64,000 nt of DNA from Pseudorhodobacter sp. MZDSW-24AT (GTDB lineage Bacteria > Pseudomonadota > Alphaproteobacteria > Rhodobacterales > Rhodobacteraceae): assembly GCF_002794355.1 (NCBI RefSeq), contig NZ_PGOI01000012.1:173239-237238 (forward strand). The letters are read 5' to 3'. The position numbers and the translations under genes are program-made. The notes under the pieces were generated by a model, which was not told the origin of the DNA, searched no databases, and saw only the letters and a list, made by a program, of their open reading frames with translations. Positions 51,685-60,181 of the stretch are shown here, one piece after another (position 1 is the stretch's first letter; each line of letters begins with the position of its first letter).

Positions 51685-51888
51685 GCGAAAATCCTTTCCT
51701 GCCACGCTCCTGCTTCGTCAAAAACGGCCTCGCGTTACAGCGGCTGGCGCGAATGTGTCTGCCCGTCACGAACAAGTGTCTGGCCAGAATATCCCTTGCC
51801 ACCAAGGCGATGCCCTGCATATCCCAATGCCATATCCTGCGACAAGCAGGCTTGTGGCCACACCTTCGGCCCTTACACAGGGATGACC

Positions 51889-53088
51889 ATGCTCAGACGC
51901 CATTTTCTGCTCGCCGCAGCCAGCCTTTTTGCCCTTCCCGCCCATGCACAAACCGCGTGGGACAACATTCTCGAGGCGGCACGAGGCCAGACGGTCTATT
52001 GGCACGCATGGGGCGGTGACCCCAAGATCAATGATTTCATCGCCTATGTGGGCGAACAGGCGCAGTCCCGCCACGGCGTGAAGCTCGAGCATGTGAAACT
52101 CGCCTCCACCGCCGATGCCGTCGCCCGCGTGCTGGGGGAACGCAATGCCGGCACGCTCACGGGCGGCGCGGTCGATCTCATCTGGATCAATGGCGAGAAT
52201 TTTGCCGCCATGAAGGATCAAGGCCTGCTCTTTGGCCCCTTCGCCGAAAACCTGCCGAACTGGACTTATGTCGATGTCGCGGGCAAGCCCGCCGTGGTCA
52301 CCGATTTCACCCTGCCCACCGAAGGCTATGAATCGCCTTGGGCGATGGCGCAGCTCGTGTTTGAATATGACAGCAGCCGTCTGCCGCAGCCGCCCCGCAC
52401 CCTTGAGGCGCTGAAAGACTGGGTGCTCGCCCACCCCGGGCGCTTCACCTATCCGCAGCCGCCCGATTACCTCGGCGCCACCTTTCTCAAACAAGTGGCC
52501 TATGGCACGCTCGCCGATCCTTCCGTGATGCAGGCGCCGCTGGACGAAGCCACCTATGAACAGACCATGGCCCCGATGTGGGCCTGGCTCGATGAGGTGA
52601 CCCCCGCCTTGTGGCGCGCGGGCAAGGCCTACCCGCAAAACGAACCCGCGCTGGGGCAGTTGCTGGCCGACGCTGAAATCGACATTGGCTTCGCGCTCAA
52701 CCCCGGCCGCGCCAGCGCCGAAATCGCAGCAGGCAATCTGGCCGATAGCGTGCGCACCTTCACCTTCGAAGGGGGCACAATCGGCAATGCCTCCTTCGTG
52801 GCGATCCCCTTCAACGCCGCGCATCAGGCGGGCGCCCAAGTGGTGGCCAATCTCCTCCTCGACCCCGAGATTCAGGCCCGTGCGCAAGACCCTGCCGTGC
52901 TGGGCTTCCAGACCGTTCTGAACCTCGACGCGCTCTCCCCAGCCGACCGAACCCGTTTTGACGCGCTGGAACTGGGCATTGCCACGCTTTCCCCTGCCGA
53001 TCTTGGGCCTGCGCTCCTTGAACCGCATGGCAGCTGGATGGTCCGCATCAGCCAAGACTGGATCCAACGCTACGGCGTCGCCCAATGA
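51889..53088 (+). CDS. ABC transporter substrate-binding protein (YnjB-like)
   Basis: A 399-residue periplasmic solute-binding protein with a signal peptide ending in ALPAHAQ. It is of the iron/thiamine/polyamine-like family 1 kind (TVYWHAWGGDPKINDFI, then DLIWINGENFAAMK). Domain order and operon partners match E. coli YnjBCD. The ATG at 51889 has CAGGG upstream; ATG 51883 is also possible. Its stop overlaps the permease start by ATGA. The ligand is unknown. Confidence 0.88.
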   Translation: MLRRHFLLAAASLFALPAHAQTAWDNILEAARGQTVYWHAWGGDPKINDFIAYVGEQAQSRHGVKLEHVKLASTADAVARVLGERNAGTLTGGAVDLIWINGENFAAMKDQGLLFGPFAENLPNWTYVDVAGKPAVVTDFTLPTEGYESPWAMAQLVFEYDSSRLPQPPRTLEALKDWVLAHPGRFTYPQPPDYLGATFLKQVAYGTLADPSVMQAPLDEATYEQTMAPMWAWLDEVTPALWRAGKAYPQNEPALGQLLADAEIDIGFALNPGRASAEIAAGNLADSVRTFTFEGGTIGNASFVAIPFNAAHQAGAQVVANLLLDPEIQARAQDPAVLGFQTVLNLDALSPADRTRFDALELGIATLSPADLGPALLEPHGSWMVRISQDWIQRYGVAQ

Positions 53089-54758
53089 TCTCGGGCGGCC
53101 TGCTGCGGTGGGCCCCCCGCCTCACACTGGCGCTTTTGGCGGGGCCGGTCGCGGCAGGCCTGCTGGGCACGCTCATCCCCGCATTTTCCAATGATGCCAA
53201 AGGGTTTCGCGCCCTTCTTGATTGGCCGGGCCTCTGGCCTGCCTTGCGGCTTTCCCTCACCACCGGGCTTGCCGCCACCGCGCTCTCGCTTGGGATCACG
53301 CTCCTCTTGGTGGCAAGCCTCTGGGGCACGCGGGTCTTTGCCCTGATCCAACATCTGCTCGCCCCGCTCCTGTCAGTCCCGCATGCGGCGGCGGCGCTGG
53401 GGCTTGCCTTTCTGATCGCCCCGTCCGGCTGGATCGCGCGCCTCCTGTCGCCTTGGGCCACCGGCTGGGCGCACCCGCCCGATCTTCTCATTCTGAACGA
53501 CCCTTACGGGCTCTCGCTGACGCTTGGCCTTGTCGCAAAAGAGGTGCCGTTCCTCTTCCTCATGGCGCTTGCGGCCTTGCCACAAACCGATGTCGCGCGG
53601 CGCCTGAACGTGGCGCAATCCTTGGGCGCCGGGCGGATCGCGGCTTTTCTCGTTTCCGTATTGCCAAGCCTTTACAGTCAGTTGCGCCTGCCCGTTTATG
53701 CAGTTCTTGCCTATTCGATGACCGCCGTCGAAATGGCGATGATCCTTGGCCCGACCCGTCCCGCCACGCTCTCCGCGCAGGTGGTGATCTGGATGGCCGA
53801 TCCGATGCTCCAAGGCCAGTCCACCGCCGCCGCCGGGGCGATGCTGCAACTGGCGGCCGTGCTCGCAGCGCTCCTTTTGTGGGTGGGGGCCGAACGCATC
53901 GCCCGGCACGCCCTCATCCGTCTGGCCGAAGCGGGCCTGCGCGCCCATCTGGTCGATCCGGCCTTGCGCGGGCTGGCCATCCTGACCGGCAGTCTCACCG
54001 CAGGAGCCCTGATCCTCGGGCTTGCAAGCCTTGCCGTCTGGTCGGTCGCCGGGCTCTGGCAGTTCCCCGACGCGCTGCCCGAAAGCCTTACCATGCGCAC
54101 CTGGATGCGCGCCGCTCCCGATCTCATCCGCACCGGCGCGCTGACGCTTGGCATCGCCGCCACGGCCACGGGCCTGTCCCTCGCTCTCGTCCTCGCCTGT
54201 CTCGAGGCCGAACATCGCCACGGTCTCTCCCCCCGCGCAGGCGCGCTCTGGGTGCTCTACCTGCCGCTGCTGGTGCCGCAGGTGGCCTTCCTGCCCGGCC
54301 TGCAAGCCGCGGCCCTGCGCAGCGGGGCAGAAGGCCATTGGCTCGCCGTTGCCGCCGCGCATCTGGTCTTCGTGCTGCCTTATGTCTTTCTTTCCCTCGC
54401 GCCGGCCTACCGCGCATGGGACAACCGCATCTCGGTGGCAGGCCTTTCGCTTGGCGCCTCTCCCGCCCGCGTCTTCTGGCGCTTGCGCCTGCCCATGCTG
54501 CTGCGCCCGGTGCTGACGGCGGCAGCGGTCGGCCTCGCCGTCTCGGTCGGGCAATACTTGCCCACGCTGCTCATCGGCGGCGGCCGCGTCGAAACCCTCA
54601 CAACCGAGGCCGTCGCCCTGTCTTCGGGCGGCAACCGCCGCCTGATCGGAGCCTATGCCCTGCTGCAAATGCTGTTGCCCGCCTTGGGCTTTGCGCTCGC
54701 GCTTCTGCTGCCCGCCCTTGTCTTCCGCCATCGGCGCGGTATGGCGGTGACATCATGA
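53085..54758 (+). CDS. ABC transporter permease with two fused membrane halves (YnjC-like)
   Basis: A 557-residue protein with about 12 helices, two BPD-type permease domains in one chain. The EAA-type loops that contact the ATPase are in QSLGAGRIAAFL (first half) and LSLGASPARVFWRL (second half). The gene overlaps both neighbours by four bases (ATGA), so binding protein, permease and ATPase form a tight operon, as in YnjBCD. Confidence 0.9.
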   Translation: MISGGLLRWAPRLTLALLAGPVAAGLLGTLIPAFSNDAKGFRALLDWPGLWPALRLSLTTGLAATALSLGITLLLVASLWGTRVFALIQHLLAPLLSVPHAAAALGLAFLIAPSGWIARLLSPWATGWAHPPDLLILNDPYGLSLTLGLVAKEVPFLFLMALAALPQTDVARRLNVAQSLGAGRIAAFLVSVLPSLYSQLRLPVYAVLAYSMTAVEMAMILGPTRPATLSAQVVIWMADPMLQGQSTAAAGAMLQLAAVLAALLLWVGAERIARHALIRLAEAGLRAHLVDPALRGLAILTGSLTAGALILGLASLAVWSVAGLWQFPDALPESLTMRTWMRAAPDLIRTGALTLGIAATATGLSLALVLACLEAEHRHGLSPRAGALWVLYLPLLVPQVAFLPGLQAAALRSGAEGHWLAVAAAHLVFVLPYVFLSLAPAYRAWDNRISVAGLSLGASPARVFWRLRLPMLLRPVLTAAAVGLAVSVGQYLPTLLIGGGRVETLTTEAVALSSGGNRRLIGAYALLQMLLPALGFALALLLPALVFRHRRGMAVTS

Positions 54759-55408
54759 CCGGCACGCTCACCTTGCAAGATCTGCGCATCGATCAAGGCA
54801 CCACCCCCGTGGTGGCGCTCGATCTCTCCGTTGCCCCCGGCGAGGTGCTTACCATCATGGGGCCCTCGGGCTCGGGCAAATCCACTGCACTGTCCGCCAT
54901 CATGGGCACCCTCGCCCCCGCTTTCCGGCAACAGGGCCGCATCATCCTTCAAGGACGCGACATCACCACCCTGCCACCACATCAGCGCCGCGTCGGCCTG
55001 CTGTTTCAGGATGATGTGCTTTTCCCGCATCTCTCAGTCGGGGCCAACCTCGCCTTCGCGCTGCCCCCCGCCATCAAGGGCCGCGCCACCCGCCGCGCCC
55101 GGGTCGAAGCCGCCCTCGCACAGGCCGAGCTTGCAGGCTTTGCCGACCGCGATCCCGCCACCCTCTCGGGCGGTCAGCGCGCCCGCGTGGCGCTCATGCG
55201 CACGCTTCTCGCACAGCCTTGCGCGCTCTTGCTCGATGAACCCTTTTCACGGCTCGATGCGGGCCTGCGCGCCCAGATCCGCGGCTTTGTGCTCAGCCGC
55301 ATCCGCGACACCGGCCTTGCGGCCATTCTCGTGACCCATGATGCCGAAGATGCCCATGCGGCGGGGGGGCGCGTCATCACCCCGCTGGGCGCACCCGTCG
55401 TGCTTTAG
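54755..55408 (+). CDS. ABC transporter ATP-binding protein (YnjD-like)
   Basis: A 217-residue ATPase. Walker A is GPSGSGKST, the signature is LSGGQRARVAL, Walker B is LLLDEPFSRLDA and the switch His is in VTHDAEDA. The length equals that of E. coli YnjD. The gene starts inside the last codons of the permease (ATGA). It ends in the first copy of a 29-bp tandem duplication. Confidence 0.93.
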   Translation: MTGTLTLQDLRIDQGTTPVVALDLSVAPGEVLTIMGPSGSGKSTALSAIMGTLAPAFRQQGRIILQGRDITTLPPHQRRVGLLFQDDVLFPHLSVGANLAFALPPAIKGRATRRARVEAALAQAELAGFADRDPATLSGGQRARVALMRTLLAQPCALLLDEPFSRLDAGLRAQIRGFVLSRIRDTGLAAILVTHDAEDAHAAGGRVITPLGAPVVL

Positions 55409-55455
55409 CACGCCAGCATCAACTCGTCGTGCTTTAGCGCGCCAGCATCAACTCG
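55398..55455. repeat. 29-bp tandem duplication across two convergent gene ends
   Basis: Copies 55398-55426 and 55427-55455 differ at one base. Each copy contains a plus-strand TAG and a minus-strand TAA. The first copy supplies the stop of the ABC ATPase and the second the stop of the histidine kinase, so the unused ends of each gene are present as a silent copy. Confidence 0.92.
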
Positions 55456-56756
55456 GCGCGCAAGCCCCCCAGATCCTCCGACCGCCCAAGCACCAGCCGC
55501 CCGCCATGGCTGCGCGCCACATCGGCGGCAATCGACAGCCCCAAACCCACGCCTCCGCCCCGGTTGGGGTCACGCGCCGCCCCCAACCGCGCAAAGGGCG
55601 CCATCGCCGCCTCGCGCTGCGCCTCGGGGATGCCGGGGCCGTTATCCTCCACCACAAAGCGCAAGCCCCGCTCCGTCGCAGACAGCGTCAGCCGCACCCG
55701 GCTGCCATGGCGCTGCGCATTGCCCACCAGATTCTCCACCGCCCGCTGCACCGCCTGCGGGCGCAAGCGCAGCAGCAGCGGCCCGGGCAGCCGCGACTCC
55801 CACTCCAGATGCCCGCCCGAGCGCGCCACATTGTCCGCGATCCGCCCGGCAATCTCCACCGGATCGGCCTCGACAGAATCCTCCATCGCATCGCCGCGGA
55901 CAAAGGCCAGGAATTCATCCACCAGCCGCTCCATCTCGCGCACATCCGACAGCAGCGCCACCACCTCCTCATCCTCGGGCAGCATCGACAGCCCCAGCCG
56001 CAACCGGGTGATCGGCGTGCGCAAGTCATGGCTCACCCCGGAAAGCATCAGCGTGCGGGTCTCGATCGCCCGCTCGATCCGCCCGCGCATGTCCAGAAAC
56101 GCCGCCCCCGCCGCCCTTACCTCCAGCGCCCCGCGCGGCCGATAAGGCACCGTCTCCCCCTTGCCAAAGGCTTCCGCCGCCTCCGCAAGGCGCTTGATGG
56201 GCCGCAACTGATTGCGCAGGAAGAGATAGGCGATCAGCGTCATCAGAACCGAGGCCAGCAGCATGATCACCAACAGCTGATGCGGGTTAGACGCCGAAAC
56301 CCGCCCCCGCGGCACCGAAACCCGCATCGGCCCGAACCGCGTGTCCTCTGTCAACAGCACCGTGCCGCGCACGCTGGCAAGATCGATAGACACCACATTG
56401 GGCAAGCGTCCCCGCAGCTCTGCGATCACCGCCCCCGCCGTCAGGTCGCCCCAAGCCCGGCGATCCGCCTCCGCCACCGCCAGCGCGGGCAACTCCAGCC
56501 CAAGCTCCACCGCACGCGCCAAGGGCTGCGCCGCCGCCAGTGCCGCCTCCAGACTGGGCGCCGCCTCCACCGCCTGCCGCAACAGCCCCAGATCGACCAC
56601 CACCCCATGCACCAGCTGCCGGGTCACCCCCTCGAAATGCCGCTGGATAAAGGCGATCGACACGATCAGCTGAATCGTCACCGTCGGCACGATCAGGATC
56701 AGCGCGGCACGGCCGAACAGGCTGCGGGGCAAAAAGGGCTTGAGGCTCAGGCGCAT
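55434..56756 (-). CDS. EnvZ-like sensor histidine kinase
   Basis: A 440-residue membrane kinase. Two helices (about 15-37 and 158-180) flank a 120-residue periplasmic sensor. A HAMP region follows, then the H-box SHDLRTPITRLRL with His 243. The ATP-binding domain has N-box VENLVGNAQRHG, G1 VEDNGPGIPE and G2 GVGLGLSI. The H-box and layout are those of EnvZ. No response regulator is next to it in the window, so the partner is elsewhere. The neighbours give no clue to the signal. Confidence 0.9.
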   Translation of the reverse strand: MRLSLKPFLPRSLFGRAALILIVPTVTIQLIVSIAFIQRHFEGVTRQLVHGVVVDLGLLRQAVEAAPSLEAALAAAQPLARAVELGLELPALAVAEADRRAWGDLTAGAVIAELRGRLPNVVSIDLASVRGTVLLTEDTRFGPMRVSVPRGRVSASNPHQLLVIMLLASVLMTLIAYLFLRNQLRPIKRLAEAAEAFGKGETVPYRPRGALEVRAAGAAFLDMRGRIERAIETRTLMLSGVSHDLRTPITRLRLGLSMLPEDEEVVALLSDVREMERLVDEFLAFVRGDAMEDSVEADPVEIAGRIADNVARSGGHLEWESRLPGPLLLRLRPQAVQRAVENLVGNAQRHGSRVRLTLSATERGLRFVVEDNGPGIPEAQREAAMAPFARLGAARDPNRGGGVGLGLSIAADVARSHGGRLVLGRSEDLGGLRAELMLAR

Positions 56757-56801
56757 GCGTTTAGCCTAGCCGCCGGACAGGCCAAAGGAAAGCGCGCACC
56801 G

Positions 56802-57701
56802 ATGCAGCCCGGCAAGATCAGCCAGATCGCCCCCCAGATTCGCCGCCTCCTCGCCCCCAACCCCTCACCGATGACAGGGCCGGGCACGAACAGCTATCTG
56901 ATCGGTGAAGGCAAGGATCTGATTCTTCTCGATCCCGGCCCGGATGATCCCGCCCATCTCGCCGCGCTTGAGGCCGCCCTCGCCCCGGGGGAACGGCTCG
57001 CGGCCATCGTCGTCACCCATGCCCATAAAGACCATTCCGCCGCAGCCCCGCGCGTCGCCGCGCGCAGCGGGGCACCGGTGCTGGCCTTTGGCGATGCCAC
57101 TGCTGGCCGCAGCCCGCTGATGCAGCGGCTCGCGACCGCTGGCCTTCCCGGTGGCGGCGAAGGCGTCGACACCGCCTTCCGTCCCGACCACAGCCTGCCC
57201 GATGGCGCCCAAATCCCTTGTGGCAGCACGCATCTGCGGGTGATTCACACCCCCGGCCATATGGGCGGGCACATCTGTCTCGCCTTTGGCGATGTGCTCT
57301 TCTCCGGCGATCACGCCATGGGCTGGGCCTCAAGCCTGATCTCCCCCCCCGATGGTGACATGGGCGCCTATATGGCCTCGCTGGCCCGCCTCGCCGCCGC
57401 GCCTTGGTCGTTGATGCTGCCGGGCCACGGCCCCGAGGTCACCCGGGTGGCCGAACGGCTGGCTGATTTGCTCACCCACCGCCAAAGCCGCGAGGCCGAA
57501 GTGCTCTTGGCGCTCAGCCACGCGCCAGCCACCGCCCAAGCCCTCACCCGGCGCATCTACCACAGCACGCCTGCCCCGCTCCTGCCCGCCGCGCAACGCA
57601 ACGTTCTCGCCCATCTGCTTGATCTCATGGACAGAAATCACATCACCTGCGCCTTGCCCTTGGGCCCCGAAACTATTTTCACCCGATCTGCCCCAAAGTG
57701 A
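56802..57701 (+). CDS. Metallo-beta-lactamase-fold hydrolase
   Basis: A 299-residue protein with the zinc motif THAHKDH at about residues 72-78. Later ligands lie in HTPGHMGGHICL and FSGDHAM, and a helical C-terminal part has SLMLPGHGPEV. This is the LACTB2-like / glyoxalase II-like subgroup; LACTB2 members are RNA endonucleases, but thioesterase activity is equally possible. The ATG at 56802 lies just past the divergent kinase start; a later ATG at residue 24 cannot be excluded. Confidence 0.82.
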   Translation: MQPGKISQIAPQIRRLLAPNPSPMTGPGTNSYLIGEGKDLILLDPGPDDPAHLAALEAALAPGERLAAIVVTHAHKDHSAAAPRVAARSGAPVLAFGDATAGRSPLMQRLATAGLPGGGEGVDTAFRPDHSLPDGAQIPCGSTHLRVIHTPGHMGGHICLAFGDVLFSGDHAMGWASSLISPPDGDMGAYMASLARLAAAPWSLMLPGHGPEVTRVAERLADLLTHRQSREAEVLLALSHAPATAQALTRRIYHSTPAPLLPAAQRNVLAHLLDLMDRNHITCALPLGPETIFTRSAPK

Positions 57702-57762
57702 CATTTTTTCCCGAAATGCCCCTTGCCGCCCCCGAAACACATGGCTATACACCCCCTCGTGT

Positions 57763-57837
57763 TCCGGCGTAGCTCAGCGGTAGAGCAGTTGACTGTTAAT
57801 CAATTGGTCGTAGGTTCGATCCCTACCGCCGGAGCCA
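57763..57837 (+). tRNA. tRNA-Asn (anticodon GTT)
   Basis: A full cloverleaf. The seven-base acceptor stem pairs TCCGGCG with CGCCGGA. The D-arm has AGCTCAGCGGTAGAGC. The anticodon arm loop holds GTT at 57795-57797, and the T-arm has GGTTCGATCC. The 3' CCA is encoded. Confidence 0.97.
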
Positions 57838-58493
57838 AAAATCCTCAGGATTTTGCAAAGCTACAGGGGAAGCGGTGACGCTTGCCCCTATACCCGCTCT
57901 AATCGCGATCCATCATCTGCTGTGATCTTCCCAAGCGGCAAAGCCTGCTTTGCAAAATGATCCGGCAGCCCGCTCGTGCCATCCGCGCAGGGCACCTGTG
58001 ACGCAGCACATGCTCAAAGACAAGCGATCCGCGCCCACCCCATGGGGCACGCGGGACGGGTCTCCAACCCCAAGGGCGATGATTTCGGCGAAGATGCGGT
58101 TTTTGCAAAACAAAGGGCGACGTGGAACGGGCAGAGGGGTAAAGCCCTAAGGGCAATCACAAAAGGCCCTGAGGGCGGAAGGAAGCGCCCCTTCGCCCGA
58201 CCGCCCAAAGCGGGTTCTGAAATGCCGGAGCGCACCGGCGCAAGGCGCAGGTGCTCGGTCCCGACCCAAAGGGAGCGGAGAGGGTTCGGCGTCAGGGCCC
58301 GTCCCCTCATAACGCCCGCCCTCTCATAACCCGCGGCGTGCGTTTGCGCGCGGGCTCGAACCGTCGCCAGCGCGCGGATCCTCAACACAGGCCCCTCTGT
58401 CACCGCCTGCAACGGTCAGGCGGCAGCGGATCTGGCCTTTGCGCCTTGCGCAGATCAGGCGCGACCGCCTGATCCGCAGCAGTGCGACGGGGG
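57838..58493. other. 656-base gap between tRNA-Asn and luxI without a recognisable gene
   Basis: No open frame here has a plausible start, ribosome site or recognisable protein. Three TTTGCAAAA-type motifs occur, two of them arranged as a loose inverted repeat (57848-57860 and 57946-57962). A short near-repeat CTCATAAC-GCCCG is at about 58308-58332. The end near luxI holds a hairpin listed separately. No integrase gene or matching tRNA end copy is seen. Confidence 0.6.
58453..58474 (-). terminator. Hairpin downstream of luxI
   Basis: A perfect nine-base stem (58453-58461 with 58466-58474), loop of four, 20 bases past the luxI stop. There is no T-run, so termination may depend on Rho. Confidence 0.6.
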
Positions 58494-59372
58494 TCAGCCC
58501 TGCGCAACCAGCTGATGCGTGGCCGGATAGATGCGCTCGCGCACCAGAATTTCGACAAGGCGCAAGGCAGCGGCGCGGTCGGCATCCGTCTCTGCGCTTT
58601 CGATCTGGGCGCGGCAATAGTCGCGAATATCCTCGGGCAGCACGGGCACCTCCGGCTCTTGCGGTTGCGACATCAGCGCCAGCCATTCCGCCACATCCGC
58701 GCTCACCGAACCGGCGTCCTCGCGGCTGTCCAGCAAGGCGCGGACCGCATCATCCGAGGCAAAGACATCATGCTGGATGCCCGCAAAGGCGCGCACACGG
58801 CTGATCCGCTCTTCCGTGCAGTCAAGCAGCGCGGCCATCGCCGGAACCTTGCCCATCTGCTTGGTCGAGCCGACATAGTCATAAGGCGCGTTGTCCGACC
58901 GTTTCAGCACCCGGTTCACAACCGGGTCGATCACGGTGATGATGTCCGAAATCCCCGAACGGCGGGCATATTCCAGCGAACCGATCATCAACTCGCAGGT
59001 CGCCATCGAGACGGCCTTCATGCTTTCCCCATCCCGGCACAGGCGCTGGGTGTCGACGCAGAAGCGGGTCGATTCCCACAAGGTGGCACTGCGCAGCGGC
59101 GGCTCGCCATCCAGCAGAACCTGGAACACGTCGGAAAGCATGTGCGGCCCGGTCGTCTGCAAGGCGCGCACGCAAGAGATCACATGCCCCTCATCGTCCA
59201 GCCCGATCACATAGGCCGGGTCCAGCCGGTCGAACTGGTCGATCTCGCGACCGTCGACAATCTCGACTTCCCAGCCCAGCCGATCGCCAAACACACGGGC
59301 CCGAAGTTGAAACATTTCATCCAAGAGATCGCCAAAGCGGTCTTTGTTTAGCGCGTCAATCACGATGATCAT
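58494..59372 (-). CDS. Acyl-homoserine lactone synthase with C-terminal extension
   Basis: LuxI-type enzyme that makes the quorum-sensing signal from S-adenosylmethionine and an acyl donor. All conserved residues are at their usual positions: Arg 24, Phe 28, Trp 34, Asp 45, Asp 48, Arg 69, Glu 100 and Arg 103. The core ends near residue 200, but the protein has 292 residues. The last roughly 90 are an acidic helical extension with no match I recognise. The start has AGGAAAAAG upstream. It is downstream of luxR on the same strand. The acyl chain cannot be told from sequence. Confidence 0.93.
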   Translation of the reverse strand: MIIVIDALNKDRFGDLLDEMFQLRARVFGDRLGWEVEIVDGREIDQFDRLDPAYVIGLDDEGHVISCVRALQTTGPHMLSDVFQVLLDGEPPLRSATLWESTRFCVDTQRLCRDGESMKAVSMATCELMIGSLEYARRSGISDIITVIDPVVNRVLKRSDNAPYDYVGSTKQMGKVPAMAALLDCTEERISRVRAFAGIQHDVFASDDAVRALLDSREDAGSVSADVAEWLALMSQPQEPEVPVLPEDIRDYCRAQIESAETDADRAAALRLVEILVRERIYPATHQLVAQG

Positions 59373-59380
59373 TTCTTTTT

Positions 59381-59423
59381 CCTGACGTTAGAGGCCGTGT
59401 GAGACCAACACTAAACCGTCAGG
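59381..59423. promoter_or_regulatory. Candidate regulatory region between luxR and luxI
   Basis: The 101-base gap 59373-59473 has an inverted repeat, CCTGACG (59381-59387) and CGTCAGG (59417-59423). On the minus strand it also has two TTGGTC hexamers 22 bases apart. No canonical 20-bp lux box is obvious. The gap is large enough for a luxI promoter activated by the neighbouring LuxR. Confidence 0.35.
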
Positions 59424-59473
59424 CGGGACCAAGACTATGAGGGGAATCCCGTAAAGATCGAACTAATCTGCGC

Positions 59474-60181
59474 TCAAAGCGGGTAGATCAGACCCAGCAT
59501 GATCGCGCGACCAACCGCTTGCGGGGTGGTGAGCGCATAAAGCTTTTCGCGCCCCGACCGCAAGTGCACTTCCACGGTGCGATGCGAAATGCCCAAGATA
59601 TCGCCGATGTCCTGCTGCGATTTGCCCGCGGCAATCCACTGCAGGATCTCCCGCTCGCGCGTCGACAGCGCCGGATAGCGCAGCGCACGCGACAGCGCAT
59701 CCGACCGCATCACGGTGTCATGCACATGCACCGCCACCGATTGCAGATCGGGCAGAATGTGCTCGGAGAGCTTCTTCCAATCCGAGGCGGAACAGTCGCG
59801 CGTCACGCTCAACATGCCAATGTCGCCATAAGGCCCGCGCACCGGAATGGTCAGCCCACGATCGGTGATGCCGAAATCCTTGGCATCGCGGAAGGTCTTG
59901 GCAAAGCCTTCGGTCTTTTCCAGACGGCTCCAGTCCACCGGCGCGATCGACCGGCTGGCCACCAGAAGCGTCGGGTCAATCCGATGCAGGCCGTTCTGGG
60001 TGTAGTGCTGCTTCCACGGATCGGGATAATTCACATAGCCATGCACCGATCCCGAAATCGGGTTGGTTCCGGCATAGGCCGCGTGATCAAGCTCGAAACG
60101 GTCGCACAACTGATCAAGGAACGTGACAAAGCTTTCCGCGTGGCGGGGTTCGCTGCCAAGATCAATCAGGTCGGCGTTCAA
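59474..60181 (-). CDS. LuxR-family quorum-sensing regulator
   Basis: A 235-residue regulator. The N-terminal autoinducer-binding domain has the conserved pattern around NYPDPWKQHY and HRIDPTLL, then PVDWSRL and FGITDRGLTIPVRGPYG. The C-terminal helix-turn-helix is LSTREREILQWIAAGKSQQDI and ISHRTVEVHL. The start overlaps the XRE gene by ATGA, and luxI follows on the same strand, so the three probably form one regulatory unit. Confidence 0.94.
   Translation of the reverse strand: MNADLIDLGSEPRHAESFVTFLDQLCDRFELDHAAYAGTNPISGSVHGYVNYPDPWKQHYTQNGLHRIDPTLLVASRSIAPVDWSRLEKTEGFAKTFRDAKDFGITDRGLTIPVRGPYGDIGMLSVTRDCSASDWKKLSEHILPDLQSVAVHVHDTVMRSDALSRALRYPALSTREREILQWIAAGKSQQDIGDILGISHRTVEVHLRSGREKLYALTTPQAVGRAIMLGLIYPL

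Noticed and set aside
55338..56801. Long plus-strand frame across the histidine kinase region
   Set aside because: It is a GC-driven antisense frame rich in His, Arg and Pro, with no domain until the metallo-beta-lactamase gene begins at 56802.
57763..58493. Integrated element at tRNA-Asn
   Set aside because: No integrase, phage gene or second copy of the tRNA 3' end is seen in the window downstream of the tRNA.
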